A stretch of DNA of 64,000 nt from an uncultured Clostridia bacterium (GCA_947625025.1 CANQMQ010000002.1:30348-94347); one strand, 5' to 3'; positions 39,014 to 48,762 are shown, counted from the stretch's first letter. The notes: generated by a model from the sequence alone, not told the origin. Program-made: numbers and translations.

Positions 39014-41499
39014 TGAAGAAGCGGTTTTCGGTCACCGGCATGACGTGCGCGGCGTGCTCCTCGGGCATCGAGCGGACGGTGAGAAAGCTCGAAGGCGTCT
39101 CTTCTTGTGCCGTCTCTTTGATGGGCGCGAGCATGGATGTGGAATTCGATGAGGCCGTGCTCGGGGAAGAGAAGATCAAAAAGGCCGTTGAAAAGCTCGG
39201 CTACGGCATCTTCGACTTTGGTATGGCGCCCAAGAAGCACAGGGGCCTTCCGCTCTCCGTGCGCTTTCTCGTATCCCTGATTCTGCTGCTCCCCGAAATG
39301 TACCTTGCGATGGGGCACATGATAAGCCCCAACATTGTGCCGCACGGGTGGTGGAATTACGGGTTCCAAATTGCTTTAACGCTTGCGGTGCTGTGCGTCA
39401 ACTACGCTTTCTTCGTGAGCGGGGTGCGGGCGGCCGTAAAGCTCGTGCCCAATATGGATACGCTCGTGACGCTCGGCGCCGCCGTATCCTTTATATATAG
39501 TGTGGTTACGGTCTCCCTCGACCCGACGACGCACACCGCCTTCTTTGAATCGGCGGCGATGATCGTAACCCTCGTCACCCTCGGAAAATGGCTCGAGGAT
39601 AAGAGCAAGAAGAGGACGGGGCGGGAGATCGAAAAGCTCACAAAACTCGCCCCCGATACCGTCACCGTGGAGGAGGGGGGCACCCTCAAAAAGATCCCGC
39701 TCTCCGAACTTCGGGTAGGGGATATCTTCTTCGTGCGCCAAGGCGAATCGGTGGCCGCGGACGGCATCGCCGTCGAGGGGCATGCCTTTGTGGATACCTC
39801 TGCCGTCACGGGCGAGAGCTTGCCCGTCGAGGCGGTGGAGGGAGACAGGGTGACGAGTGCGGCCATCGTGACGAGCGGGTACTTAAAGCTCCGCGCCGAA
39901 AAGGTGGGGGAGGATACCATGCTCGCGGGCATCATCCGCATGGTGCGGGAGGCAGGGGCGAGCAAGGCCCCCATCCAAAAACTTGCGGATAAAATTTCCG
40001 CCGTATTCGTACCCATTGTCCTTACTCTTGCCGTCATTACCTTCCTCATTTGGATCTTGGTGACGGGGGACCTTGCGGCGGCCTTCAACTACGGCGTGAG
40101 CGTCATTGTCATTTCGTGCCCGTGTGCGCTCGGGCTCGCGACGCCCGTTGCGGTGATGGCGGCTACAGGCCGCGGCGCCTCCCTCGGGGTGCTCTTCAAG
40201 TCTGCGGAGTCCCTTCAAAAACTTGCGACCGTGCACGATATCTTCCTCGATAAGACGGCGACCCTCACCGAGGGCAAGCCCAAAGTCGTGTTCTATGAGG
40301 AATACGAAGCGGGGGCAAAGGAGATCGCCTACGCCCTCGAAGTCAAGCTCAACCACCCGCTCTCTGCCTGCATTACGGCATATTGCGATGAAGAGAGGGC
40401 GAAGGAAGAAGATACGGCGAAAGAGGGTGCGGAAGCGCAAAATGTGGAGTACATTGCGGGCATGGGTGCCACGGGCGTCGTCAACAGTACTGTTTACTAT
40501 CTCGGAAACGAGCGCATGATGCAGGATAGGCGTATCCCCTTCGAAGCACAGCTTCCGCTCTTTGAGAGGCTCTCTTCTGAGGGCAAAACGGTGCTCTTTT
40601 TGGCAGACGAAGGGCGGGTGCTCGCCGTATTCGCCCTCGCCGATACCCTCAAGGAGGGGAGCCGTGCGGCGGTTCAATCCCTGCTCGAACTCGGCTGTAT
40701 GCCCGCCATGCTGACGGGGGACAACGAGGCCGTAGCGAAGTATATTGCACATGAGGCGGGGTTCCCTTCTTACGATGCCTGCGTATGCGCAGAGCTCCTT
40801 CCCGAGGATAAGCTCAATTTTGTGCGGGGGCTGCGTGAACAGAATGAGGAAAACAAACGCACCTCGCGCACGGCAAAGCGGGAAAATTATTACGTTGCGA
40901 TGGCGGGGGACGGCATCAACGATGCCCCTGCCCTCAAGGAGGCGGATATCGGCATCGCAATGGGAAACGGCACCGATGTGGCCATTGAGAGCGCCGATGT
41001 CGTGCTCGTCGCGGGCGACCTCGCCGCCCTGCCCAAGGCCATCCGCCTCGCCAAGAGGACGATGCGCATCATCAAGCAGAATCTCTTTTGGGCGTTCTTC
41101 TACAACTGCATCGGCATTCCGCTTGCGGCAGGGGCATTTGCGTTTGCGGGGGTCTCCCTCAACCCGATGATCGCCGCCGCCGCAATGAGCCTTTCTTCGC
41201 TCTTTGTGGTGACCAATGCCCTCCGTCTCACCCGCTTCCTGAAAAATAGGGAGCAAAATTCCGTAAAAATCCAAAAAGGAGATAATAGTATGAAAAAGAC
41301 ACTCAAGATCGAAGGCATGATGTGCGACCACTGCGTCAAGCATGTGAGCGATGCGCTCTCCTCCTTAGAGGGCGTGGAGAAGGCAGAAGTTACCCTAAAG
41401 CACAAGAAGGGCATTGCCGTTGTGGAGGGAGATGCTTCGGATGAGGCCTTGAAGAAGGCCGTTGCCGATGCGGGGTACACCGTAACCTCCATCGAATAA
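39013..41499 (+). CDS. copA: Copper-exporting P1B ATPase with C-terminal CopZ domain
   Basis: 828 residues. N-terminal heavy-metal domain ('GMTCAACSSGIE'), eight transmembrane helices, the metal-gate motif C369-P-C371 ('SCPCALGLATP'), actuator 'VTGESLPV', and hinge 'MAGDGINDAPAL'. The phosphorylation loop reads DKTATLTEG with D413 and Ala416 where DKTGT is nearly universal. After the last helix a second heavy-metal domain ('MMCDHCVKHVSD') is fused in frame; it starts at a Met with its own SD (see 41290-41499). Exports Cu(I); induced through CsoR. Confidence 0.93.
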   Translation: MKKRFSVTGMTCAACSSGIERTVRKLEGVSSCAVSLMGASMDVEFDEAVLGEEKIKKAVEKLGYGIFDFGMAPKKHRGLPLSVRFLVSLILLLPEMYLAMGHMISPNIVPHGWWNYGFQIALTLAVLCVNYAFFVSGVRAAVKLVPNMDTLVTLGAAVSFIYSVVTVSLDPTTHTAFFESAAMIVTLVTLGKWLEDKSKKRTGREIEKLTKLAPDTVTVEEGGTLKKIPLSELRVGDIFFVRQGESVAADGIAVEGHAFVDTSAVTGESLPVEAVEGDRVTSAAIVTSGYLKLRAEKVGEDTMLAGIIRMVREAGASKAPIQKLADKISAVFVPIVLTLAVITFLIWILVTGDLAAAFNYGVSVIVISCPCALGLATPVAVMAATGRGASLGVLFKSAESLQKLATVHDIFLDKTATLTEGKPKVVFYEEYEAGAKEIAYALEVKLNHPLSACITAYCDEERAKEEDTAKEGAEAQNVEYIAGMGATGVVNSTVYYLGNERMMQDRRIPFEAQLPLFERLSSEGKTVLFLADEGRVLAVFALADTLKEGSRAAVQSLLELGCMPAMLTGDNEAVAKYIAHEAGFPSYDACVCAELLPEDKLNFVRGLREQNEENKRTSRTAKRENYYVAMAGDGINDAPALKEADIGIAMGNGTDVAIESADVVLVAGDLAALPKAIRLAKRTMRIIKQNLFWAFFYNCIGIPLAAGAFAFAGVSLNPMIAAAAMSLSSLFVVTNALRLTRFLKNREQNSVKIQKGDNSMKKTLKIEGMMCDHCVKHVSDALSSLEGVEKAEVTLKHKKGIAVVEGDASDEALKKAVADAGYTVTSIE
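41290..41499 (+). CDS. copZ: Internal CopZ-like copper chaperone, in frame within copA
   Basis: 69 residues, reading the same frame as copA. ATG 41290 is preceded by a textbook SD (AAAAGGAG, 41274-41281) at 8 bases, and the product is a complete HMA domain with CxxC ('GMMCDHC'). In many Firmicutes copZ is a separate gene behind copA. Here no stop codon separates them, so both a fused domain and a free chaperone can be made. Internal initiation is inferred from the SD. Confidence 0.65.
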   Translation: MKKTLKIEGMMCDHCVKHVSDALSSLEGVEKAEVTLKHKKGIAVVEGDASDEALKKAVADAGYTVTSIE

Positions 41500-41578
41500 G
41501 GGCATACCATGTCCGAGACCGAAGGGACAAAATTCGCCAAAACTCGACGTTACGGGTGAATATGCGCAAGCAAACATG

Positions 41579-41587
41579 TGCTATACT
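41579..41587 (+). promoter_or_regulatory. Extended -10 promoter of the ArsR gene
   Basis: TGCTATACT (41579-41587) with a poor -35. Confidence 0.55.
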
Positions 41588-41608
41588 TTCACAAAAAAGA
41601 GGTGGCAT

Positions 41609-41944
41609 ATGGATACTTTGCTCTTGGATCGGCGCACACAGAGTTTGATTGAGGGGTACGTCCCCGAAGGGGAACTGCTCGAAAACCTCGTGCGGTTCTT
41701 CTCCATCTTTGCGGACGGCACGCGGCTCCGCATTCTCTCCTCGCTTGCGATTTCGGAGATGTGTGTGACCGATATCTCCCGCGTACTCGGCATCAACCAA
41801 ACGACGGTCTCCCATCAGCTCCGCTTTCTGAAGGATGCGGGCATGGTGTGTTCGGACCGCCACGGCAAAATTATCTTCTACTCGCTGTATAGCGAAATCG
41901 TGAACGACGTCCTCTTAAAGGGCGTGGAATTTCTCGGCTACTGA
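41609..41944 (+). CDS. ArsR/SmtB-family transcriptional regulator
   Basis: 111 residues from ATG 41609 (SD AGAGGTG, 41598-41604). Winged helix: 'RFFSIFADGTRLRILSSLA', 'MCVTDISRVLGINQTTVSHQ', 'LRFLKDAGMV'. The alpha-3 site keeps one Cys ('EMCVTD') where CadC/ArsR types have CxC. The C-terminal helix has few His/Asp, so the metal site cannot be assigned. It follows the copper genes but has its own promoter and terminator, and no metal transporter follows it. Confidence 0.88.
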   Translation: MDTLLLDRRTQSLIEGYVPEGELLENLVRFFSIFADGTRLRILSSLAISEMCVTDISRVLGINQTTVSHQLRFLKDAGMVCSDRHGKIIFYSLYSEIVNDVLLKGVEFLGY

Positions 41945-41980
41945 GGGAATATCGCCCCCAAACAACTTCATGATCACAAA

Positions 41981-42018
41981 AAATGGGCATAAAATTTACG
42001 AATGCCCATTTATTTTTC
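41981..42018 (+). terminator. Terminator after the ArsR gene
   Basis: AAATGGGCAT (41981-41990) pairs with ATGCCCATTT (42002-42011), then T-rich. Confidence 0.85.
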
Positions 42019-42047
42019 TTGCAAAGAGCGGGTTGAAAGATTATAAT
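42019..42047 (+). promoter_or_regulatory. Promoter of the giant lipoprotein gene
   Basis: TTGCAA (42019-42024), 17-bp spacer, TATAAT (42042-42047). ATG 42062 is 14 bases downstream with no SD. Confidence 0.8.
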
Positions 42048-42061
42048 TTTGTAAAACCATC

Positions 42062-45000
42062 ATGGCAAAACCAATGAAGAATAGGTGTGTATTTACGATG
42101 AGAAGCTCTCGCAAACTGCTATGTACCGTCCTCCTCTGTATCCTCCTCACGCTGACGGCGGGATTCATTTCCGCATGCGCAAGTGAGAACGTGAAGCTCA
42201 CCTTCATGGACGGAGACACCGTATACGAGGTGATAGAAGGGGAGGCGGGTGATGAAATAACGCCGCCCGACCCGCAGAAGAGTGGTTACCGCTTTGCGGG
42301 TTGGTATCTCGATGCAAACTTTTCGGGCGAGGCGCAGACGGTTCCCGCCAAGATGCCCGAGGAGAGCGTGACGTACTACGCCCGTTGGATCGTGAACGTG
42401 CCCGCCGTGCTCAAGCTGAGTGCGGGCGGGGTGGGAACGCTTATCAGGAATGAGATCCCGGTAAACGTGGGAGACAACGTCCTTAAGGCCCTCATGGGCA
42501 ATGCGCCCATCCTCAGCCCGGAGGTTGCGGGCTTGCTCACCTTCGGCGGTTGGTTTTACGGGACGGCGCAGGTCACGGAGGATACCGTAGTCCCCGCAGG
42601 CGGCATGGAACTCACGGCGAAGTACAAGATAAGTTACACCGTCAATTTGTATCTCGAGGGGGAGGATGGCGCCTATGCCGCGGCCCCGCCCGTAAGGGGC
42701 GCCTCGTGGTATCGGGAGGCCTTTCAATATGCGGTCGATCCCAAGCTCTATCCCCACTACGTCCCCGATGAGGGGCAGGAGGGCTACGTCGGCGTCACCC
42801 CCTCCCTCGATGAGACGAACAACACCTTCACCGTCTACTTGAAGCGGGAGCGGTTTACCGTCACGTACGATGGCAATGCGGGCACGGGCACCGATTCGCG
42901 GCCCCTGCATGTGACGGGAAGCACGAAGGCGCAGGAAGTCGTATACGGTTCCGAAGTCAAACTCGCCGAAAACGGCTTCGTGCCGCAGGGCACCTTCCGC
43001 TTTGCGGGTTGGGCGCATACCCCGAACGGCGCCGCCGAATATCAAGCGGGAGAGCGCATCCCCGTCTCCCAAAATATGTTCCTCTATGCCGTTTGGGAGA
43101 AGGGGTACAGGGACCGCTTCGGCGGCTCAGACGTCATTTACTTCCCGAAGGCGGAGAGCGGGGTCGCCGTTTTGGTGCGTGGAGGCAGGGAATTTTTCGG
43201 CACTGCCTTGGGCGATGGGAGCTTTACCTTCACGATACGGGAGGGCGATGCGCCCGTAACCCTTACGGGAAGGGCTGAAGGGGATACCTTCGCCTACCGC
43301 CGCAGCCATCTCGAGGGCACCTACACCCTCTATGATAGTTCTCTCCAAATCGACCCCGATACGTTGGACCCCTTGCCCGCATATGCGCCCCACGGCCTTC
43401 AGGATGCCGTAACCCTCACCATCGATGGCTACACCGCCACCTACCGTGGGGTGAACAGGACGGTTTCGGGCCCCTATGGTTACGATAGCGCCCTTCAGCT
43501 CTACTACATCGAGGCGGAAGAAAATCTCTACTTCTCCCTCGGGAAGGATGCCTCCGACGGGGAGCGGGATATCTTCTATCTCGTCGAGGTCGGCGAGGTG
43601 GGCGTATTCCGTGAGAGAATTTGGCTGGGTGCGGACGGCGCCTCCGAAAACGGGCGGCTCTCCTTGGAGCTCTTCGGAAACGGCAGGCTTACTTTGAAGA
43701 ATGTCTCCACGGGGGAGACGTTTGCGGGCCTCTATGCAAGCTACCCTAATGGCAGCTATGAGAATGCGGGAGGCAAGGTAACCTTCTATACCGCCCTCTT
43801 CTTTCAGGGGGACAACGAGGCCGTTCCGTTCAGGTTCTATGTTGCCCGAATGAAGGACGGCGCCGAGGAAAGTTTCTTCACCATGCGCATCGAGAGCGCA
43901 GTCGGGGAGTTTGCGGGGACCCTCGAGGGTCAGCCCGCCACCATTCGCCTCAGCGGATTCAGCGGCTTCGAGCCCGCCCATGCGGCATACCCCGAAGAAG
44001 GAGCCCGCGTCACCCTCGGGGAGGGCAGCGCCGCCGAGAGCTATTCCATCTACGATGTAGACGGCCGCGGCCTCTATGCGGATTACCTGCTCCGCGTCAC
44101 CGATGCAACCTCCTCAACCGTGCTCACCTTCCGCCTGCCCAAAGACGCGGGGGATGGGTACGAGGAGTACACCGTCCGCCTCTTTCGGGAGGGCAACGAG
44201 CTGAAGTTCGAAATTTTCCGTGGCGGCGAATTCTATTGGCTCTTCCACGAGGAGGGCACGGAGGGCGGAGACAATATTTTGCCCGTCCTGCTTACGATCT
44301 CCGATGCGGAATATGCGGCAGTTGCGGGTTCGAAGGCAGCCTCCGTATACGTCTCGAGGGGCGATACGGGGGACTATGAGAAGGTTTCCGAGGGCTACGT
44401 TACGGAGGCGGAAGGCCCCTACGGCCTTCAAAGCTATGTGCATGCGGGGCATGAGGCAATTGGTGCGGGCAGTGCGTTCTTCCGCGAAAGCTTCACATTC
44501 CGCACCCTCCCCATAGCGGCGGGCCGCCCCCGTGCCACCTACCTCGTCTATGAGATAGATGGGGATAAGCTGTACGATACCGTTCTGAATGAGGACGGCG
44601 AGCTCCTCCTCTACCGCAATGTGCAGGGGCAGGAGGGGATCGGCAGTTTTTACAGGCCGCAGGGCGGCCAAGCCTTAGAGGGGAGCCTCAAACTGCTTGC
44701 CGAGACCATAGCGGGAGCGGATCATCTGAAAACATTCTCCTTCACGAAAGCGGACGGCACGGTATGGTACTTCGATGTGGAATGCACGCAGACGGCCTCG
44801 GGCGGGGGGACGGATACGGAATACGTGTCGTTCGTAAAGTTCGATGTGCCCCTGTTGCCGGCGCCCGAATACCGTGAATTCTACCCCGTCATGGGGGAGG
44901 GCGGCGTCGAGTTCCGCCTCCTGCCCACCCTCTTCTATGAGAGCACAAGCGGGGCGTGGAAGTATACCGTCTACCACACCTCAGAGGGCATCGTGGATTT

Positions 45001-45982
45001 GGAGAGAGCGCCAACCTTCGTCAGGGGCACCGTGACGAAGGAGACCAAAAAGACTTCGCTCGGCTACGATATCTTCACCTTCACCCCCAACCCGAACGGG
45101 AACGGGGTGCGGCCGTTCACCTTCTCCCCGTGGAAGGGAGAGGACGGCACAGGCATGCTCGGCCGCCTTTCGAGGGAACGGGAGGCAGTGCCCTCTTCCA
45201 AAGGGGATGAAATGATACTCGACGGCTACGCGGGCGCCACCCTCGAGACCGCGGAGGGCGCAGAATATAGCGGCAACTACTTCCTCCAAAGCATGGCGCT
45301 CGCACCCGATGTGGAGCGGCAGGCCATCACCTTTATCGCCTCGACGGGAGAAAAGTTCCTCCTCGTGCGGAATGGGGAGGGGTTCTACTTCCCCGATGAA
45401 CTGCTCGGTGCATCCTTCGAGGGCATATTCGAGGACGGCAAGACGGGTTCGGAGATGCCGTTTGGCAACGTTACCGTCCGTTGCCTCGGAGACGGCACGC
45501 TGATTTTCTACGGGGCGCAGGGCAGTGCGGCGTATGAACGGGTGGGGGAGGGAAGGTATTCCTACCATTCGGATGCCGCGGGCAAGCCCCTTCTCGCCGT
45601 GGAGGCGAGCTTCAATGCAAAGGCCACGGGCGGGACGCGGCGGGTAACCTTTTTGGCTCACATCACATCCACTCCGCAGGGCACGAAAGAATTGCACCTC
45701 GCGGGAGAGGAAGCGCTTTCCTATGCCTTCCTCTGCAATGAGGAGGATTGGTCGGTGATTACATATGGCAAGGGTATAGCGATCGGGGAGAGCAGTGATG
45801 CTGTCTACTGCGATGCGCTTGGGTATTCTTACAGGGGCACCTTTGTCATGGTGGATGCGACGCACGGCATCTTCCTGTTCTCCTCCGAGCATGCGGGGGA
45901 GGCCTATCTATACTTCACCTACGATGCCGACGGGGGGACGTTCACGCGCGATCCTGCCGTCTCCGCAGAGCGGAAAGCGTAA
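42062..45982 (+). CDS. Very large InlB-repeat surface lipoprotein
   Basis: 1306 residues. Signal peptide with basic start, hydrophobic core and lipobox 'FISAC', so it is probably anchored outside the cell membrane. After it come at least two Listeria-Bacteroides/InlB-B repeats ('GYRFAGWYLDANFSGEA', 'FRFAGWAHTPNGAAEY') with degenerate units between. The remaining 900 or so residues look all-beta, with many 'F.Y...DG..L' strands and short repeated themes such as 'YDSALQLYYIEAEENLYF'; I recognise no catalytic domain. An adhesin or glycan-contact role is inference. The start may also be ATG 42074 or 42098. Confidence 0.75.
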   Translation: MAKPMKNRCVFTMRSSRKLLCTVLLCILLTLTAGFISACASENVKLTFMDGDTVYEVIEGEAGDEITPPDPQKSGYRFAGWYLDANFSGEAQTVPAKMPEESVTYYARWIVNVPAVLKLSAGGVGTLIRNEIPVNVGDNVLKALMGNAPILSPEVAGLLTFGGWFYGTAQVTEDTVVPAGGMELTAKYKISYTVNLYLEGEDGAYAAAPPVRGASWYREAFQYAVDPKLYPHYVPDEGQEGYVGVTPSLDETNNTFTVYLKRERFTVTYDGNAGTGTDSRPLHVTGSTKAQEVVYGSEVKLAENGFVPQGTFRFAGWAHTPNGAAEYQAGERIPVSQNMFLYAVWEKGYRDRFGGSDVIYFPKAESGVAVLVRGGREFFGTALGDGSFTFTIREGDAPVTLTGRAEGDTFAYRRSHLEGTYTLYDSSLQIDPDTLDPLPAYAPHGLQDAVTLTIDGYTATYRGVNRTVSGPYGYDSALQLYYIEAEENLYFSLGKDASDGERDIFYLVEVGEVGVFRERIWLGADGASENGRLSLELFGNGRLTLKNVSTGETFAGLYASYPNGSYENAGGKVTFYTALFFQGDNEAVPFRFYVARMKDGAEESFFTMRIESAVGEFAGTLEGQPATIRLSGFSGFEPAHAAYPEEGARVTLGEGSAAESYSIYDVDGRGLYADYLLRVTDATSSTVLTFRLPKDAGDGYEEYTVRLFREGNELKFEIFRGGEFYWLFHEEGTEGGDNILPVLLTISDAEYAAVAGSKAASVYVSRGDTGDYEKVSEGYVTEAEGPYGLQSYVHAGHEAIGAGSAFFRESFTFRTLPIAAGRPRATYLVYEIDGDKLYDTVLNEDGELLLYRNVQGQEGIGSFYRPQGGQALEGSLKLLAETIAGADHLKTFSFTKADGTVWYFDVECTQTASGGGTDTEYVSFVKFDVPLLPAPEYREFYPVMGEGGVEFRLLPTLFYESTSGAWKYTVYHTSEGIVDLERAPTFVRGTVTKETKKTSLGYDIFTFTPNPNGNGVRPFTFSPWKGEDGTGMLGRLSREREAVPSSKGDEMILDGYAGATLETAEGAEYSGNYFLQSMALAPDVERQAITFIASTGEKFLLVRNGEGFYFPDELLGASFEGIFEDGKTGSEMPFGNVTVRCLGDGTLIFYGAQGSAAYERVGEGRYSYHSDAAGKPLLAVEASFNAKATGGTRRVTFLAHITSTPQGTKELHLAGEEALSYAFLCNEEDWSVITYGKGIAIGESSDAVYCDALGYSYRGTFVMVDATHGIFLFSSEHAGEAYLYFTYDADGGTFTRDPAVSAERKA

Positions 45983-46013
45983 ACACCCCTGCAATTTGCA
46001 ATTATTTGTTACG

Positions 46014-46043
46014 GATAGCGAACGCGCCCGTTCGCTATCTCTT
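46014..46043 (+). terminator. Terminator after the giant lipoprotein gene
   Basis: Eleven-bp stem GATAGCGAACG (46014-46024) with 46029-46039, loop CGCC. Confidence 0.8.
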
Positions 46044-46094
46044 TGTATTCCCGCGCCCGAATTACAAATCCTTTCGGAAAATACTGCAATTCCC

Positions 46095-46123
46095 TTGAAA
46101 AAGCGCGTTAAGTTGTGTATAAT
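46095..46123 (+). promoter_or_regulatory. Promoter of the uvrC operon
   Basis: TTGAAA (46095-46100), 17-bp spacer, TATAAT (46118-46123). ATG 46130 is 6 bases beyond: leaderless. Confidence 0.85.
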
Positions 46124-46129
46124 AGTGGT

Positions 46130-47941
46130 ATGAGCGAGAGCGTGATCCGCGAAAAACTCAAATTGCTTCCCGATAGTGCGGGCGTCTACATCATGCTCGA
46201 TCGGGAGCAGACGGTCATCTATGTAGGAAAGGCACGGGTGCTCAAAAACCGTGTCCGCCAATACTTCCACGATACCGAAAAGCCCCCCAAGGTGCAGGCG
46301 ATGGTAGAGCAAATCGACGATTTCTACTACGTCGTAACCCCCTCCGAAGTGGATGCCCTCGCCCTCGAAAACACCTTCATCAAGAAGTACAAGCCCAAGT
46401 ATAACATCCTCCTAAAGGATGATAAGACGTATCCCTACATCAAGCTCTGGACGAAGGAGGAATACCCGCACATCTCCATCACCCGCCGTATCAAGAAGGA
46501 CGGAAAGTACTTCGGCCCCTTCATGGGCGGGGTGAACTGCAAGGACATCGTGGACGTGGCGGCGAAGGTATACCACATCCGCACCTGCACGGTTTCCATC
46601 GGCGAAAAGCCCAAAAAGCCCTGCCTCAACTATCACTTAGGCCGTTGCCTCGCCCCCTGTGCCCACAACATTTCCAAGGAGGAATACGCCGCCCTCGTCG
46701 AAAAGACCGCGGCATTCCTTGCGGGGGATTACGGAGAGGCCGAGGCCATCCTCATCCAAAAGATGCAGAAGTTTGCCGAGGAAGAGCAGTTCGAACTCGC
46801 CCTCGAGCTTCGGGATAAAATTCAGATGCTCAAAAAACTCGGGCAGCGCCGTATCACGGCGATGCCCAAGGATGTAGACGTCGATGTGTGGGGGTACGCC
46901 ACCAACGGGCTGTATTCCGCCCTCTCTCTGCTCGTCACGCGGAAGGGCATCATGCAGGGGAGCCTCAACTTCTCCGAAGATGCGGGGGCGGGGGAACGCG
47001 GTGAAAATTTCTTAAGTTTTCTCACGCAGTACTACGCCAACCACGAACTGCCCCATGAAATTGTGTTGGAAGAGCCGATGGACGACGCGCTCTTCTTGGA
47101 ATATGCTAAGGGGAAGGCGGGAAGGAATGTGGAAATTACCCGCCCGAAATTCGGAATTCGAAGGGAGCTCTTAGACATGGGTACCCGCAATGCGACGGAG
47201 TACCTCGAAAAATCCATCTCCGCCATCGCCCACAAGAGCGATATGACGGTGCAGGCATGCAGCCGCCTTCAGGCGCTTTTAGGGCTCAAAAAGTACCCGA
47301 AGCGCATGGAGTGTTACGATATTTCCAACATCTCGGGCGTCGATAAAGTGGGGAGCATGGTGGTGTTTACGGATGGCGAGGCGGATAAGTATGAATACCG
47401 CCGCTTCCGCATCAAGACGGTAGAGGGCGCGGACGACTTCGCCTCCCTTCGCGAAGTGCTCTCCCGCAGGCTCAAAAAGCTCGGAACGGAGGAAGAGGAG
47501 CGCTTTTCCCGCCCTCAGCTCATCGTGATCGATGGCGGCAAGGGGCAGCTTTCGGCGGTGAAGGGCATCTTTGAGGAGCTCGGCGTGGAGGATATCGAGC
47601 TCATTGCCCTCGCAAAGCAGGAGGAAGAGGTATTCGTAACGGGAAATCCCGACCCCATCCGCCTCGATCGAAGGGATTACGCCCTCAAGATGCTCCAGCG
47701 TATCCGCGATGAGGCGCACCGCTTCGCCGTAACCTACTTCAGAAGTCTGCACTCCAAACGCAACCTCGCCTCCGTCCTCGAGGAAATTGAGGGGGTGGGC
47801 AAGCAAAAGCGGGCGGCCCTCCTCCAAAAATTCGGCACCATCGATAAGCTGATGCACGCCTCCGAAGAGGAGCTGTGCGCGGTGGAGGGCATCGGAAAGG
47901 AACTCGCCTCCCGCATCAAGACGTACTTTGAAACGCTATGA
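46130..47941 (+). CDS. uvrC: UvrC excinuclease subunit
   Basis: 603 residues. Makes both incisions in nucleotide excision repair. N-terminal GIY-YIG domain ('GVYIMLDREQTVIYVGKA'), the cysteine cluster 'CLNYHLGRCLAPC', UVR motif 'FELALELRDKIQMLKKL', RNase H-like C-terminal nuclease ('CYDISNISG', 'VIDGGKGQLSAV') and a final HhH pair ('VEGIGKELASRI'). ATG 46130 fits the promoter; an upstream TTG lies inside it. It heads a run of overlapping genes to 54122. Confidence 0.97.
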   Translation: MSESVIREKLKLLPDSAGVYIMLDREQTVIYVGKARVLKNRVRQYFHDTEKPPKVQAMVEQIDDFYYVVTPSEVDALALENTFIKKYKPKYNILLKDDKTYPYIKLWTKEEYPHISITRRIKKDGKYFGPFMGGVNCKDIVDVAAKVYHIRTCTVSIGEKPKKPCLNYHLGRCLAPCAHNISKEEYAALVEKTAAFLAGDYGEAEAILIQKMQKFAEEEQFELALELRDKIQMLKKLGQRRITAMPKDVDVDVWGYATNGLYSALSLLVTRKGIMQGSLNFSEDAGAGERGENFLSFLTQYYANHELPHEIVLEEPMDDALFLEYAKGKAGRNVEITRPKFGIRRELLDMGTRNATEYLEKSISAIAHKSDMTVQACSRLQALLGLKKYPKRMECYDISNISGVDKVGSMVVFTDGEADKYEYRRFRIKTVEGADDFASLREVLSRRLKKLGTEEEERFSRPQLIVIDGGKGQLSAVKGIFEELGVEDIELIALAKQEEEVFVTGNPDPIRLDRRDYALKMLQRIRDEAHRFAVTYFRSLHSKRNLASVLEEIEGVGKQKRAALLQKFGTIDKLMHASEEELCAVEGIGKELASRIKTYFETL

Positions 47942-48762
47942 ATTACGATATCTTCATTTCTGATTTCGACGGCACCCTCGTGAAAAAGGACGGTACCGTG
48001 TCCGAAACCAACATCGCACAAATCAAAAAATATCGAAAAGCGGGCGGCATCTTCGCGGTGGTTACGGGAAGAATGCTCACCGCCATCCTGCCCCGCCTCA
48101 AGGAGCTCGGGCTCGAGGAGGGGGTCGTCGCCGCCTTTCAGGGGGCCGTCCTTGCGGACATCGCAACGGGAAGGCGCATCCGTGAGAGTTTCTTCGAGGA
48201 AGACCTCGCCCTCCGCGTCGTAAGGGAGATGGAGGCCCTCGGGCTGCACATCCACATCTATGTGGGGGACGACTTCTACGCCAACCGCAGAGACGGCCTC
48301 TTGGAGGCATATGAAACGATCTGCCGCGTGAAGGGTATCGTAGAAACCGAACCCCTCTCCCGTAAAATCCAAAAAGAGCACCTCCCCGTCATTAAAATTT
48401 TGGCCATGACGATGCCCGAGGAGCGAGACGGCATCCGCGCCGCCCTCATCGAGAAATTTGGGGAGGAGTGCTTCGTTACGGTCTCCTCGGAGTGGCTCGT
48501 GGAAGTGATGCCGAAGGGGCACACGAAGGCGTGTGCGGTGCGCTTCCTCTCCGAGTACTACAATGTTAAAAGAGAGCGCATTGCCGCCATCGGGGATGAG
48601 CACAACGACCTTCCGATGCTCCTCGAAGCGGGTGGAAAGTTCGCCGTCGCAAACGCCTGCGACGCCTTAAAAGAAATTGCAACCGTCGTCCCCTCCTGCG
48701 AGGAGGATGGCGTTGCCTATGCGATACAAATGGGAATGGGGGAAACAAGAGATGGATTTTAA
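47938..48762 (+). CDS. Cof-type HAD phosphatase
   Basis: 274 residues. HAD superfamily IIB: motif I 'FISDFDGTLVKKDG', motif II 'VVTGRM', motif III Lys near 'VMPKGHTKACAV', motif IV 'IAAIGDEHNDLPML'. Sugar-phosphate or nucleotide phosphatase of unknown substrate. It overlaps the uvrC stop by four bases (ATGA) and the hprK start by eleven. Confidence 0.9.
   Translation: MNYDIFISDFDGTLVKKDGTVSETNIAQIKKYRKAGGIFAVVTGRMLTAILPRLKELGLEEGVVAAFQGAVLADIATGRRIRESFFEEDLALRVVREMEALGLHIHIYVGDDFYANRRDGLLEAYETICRVKGIVETEPLSRKIQKEHLPVIKILAMTMPEERDGIRAALIEKFGEECFVTVSSEWLVEVMPKGHTKACAVRFLSEYYNVKRERIAAIGDEHNDLPMLLEAGGKFAVANACDALKEIATVVPSCEEDGVAYAIQMGMGETRDGF

Noticed and set aside
41509..41559. 16-residue ORF between copA and the ArsR gene
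   Set aside because: No SD and it ends before the ArsR promoter.
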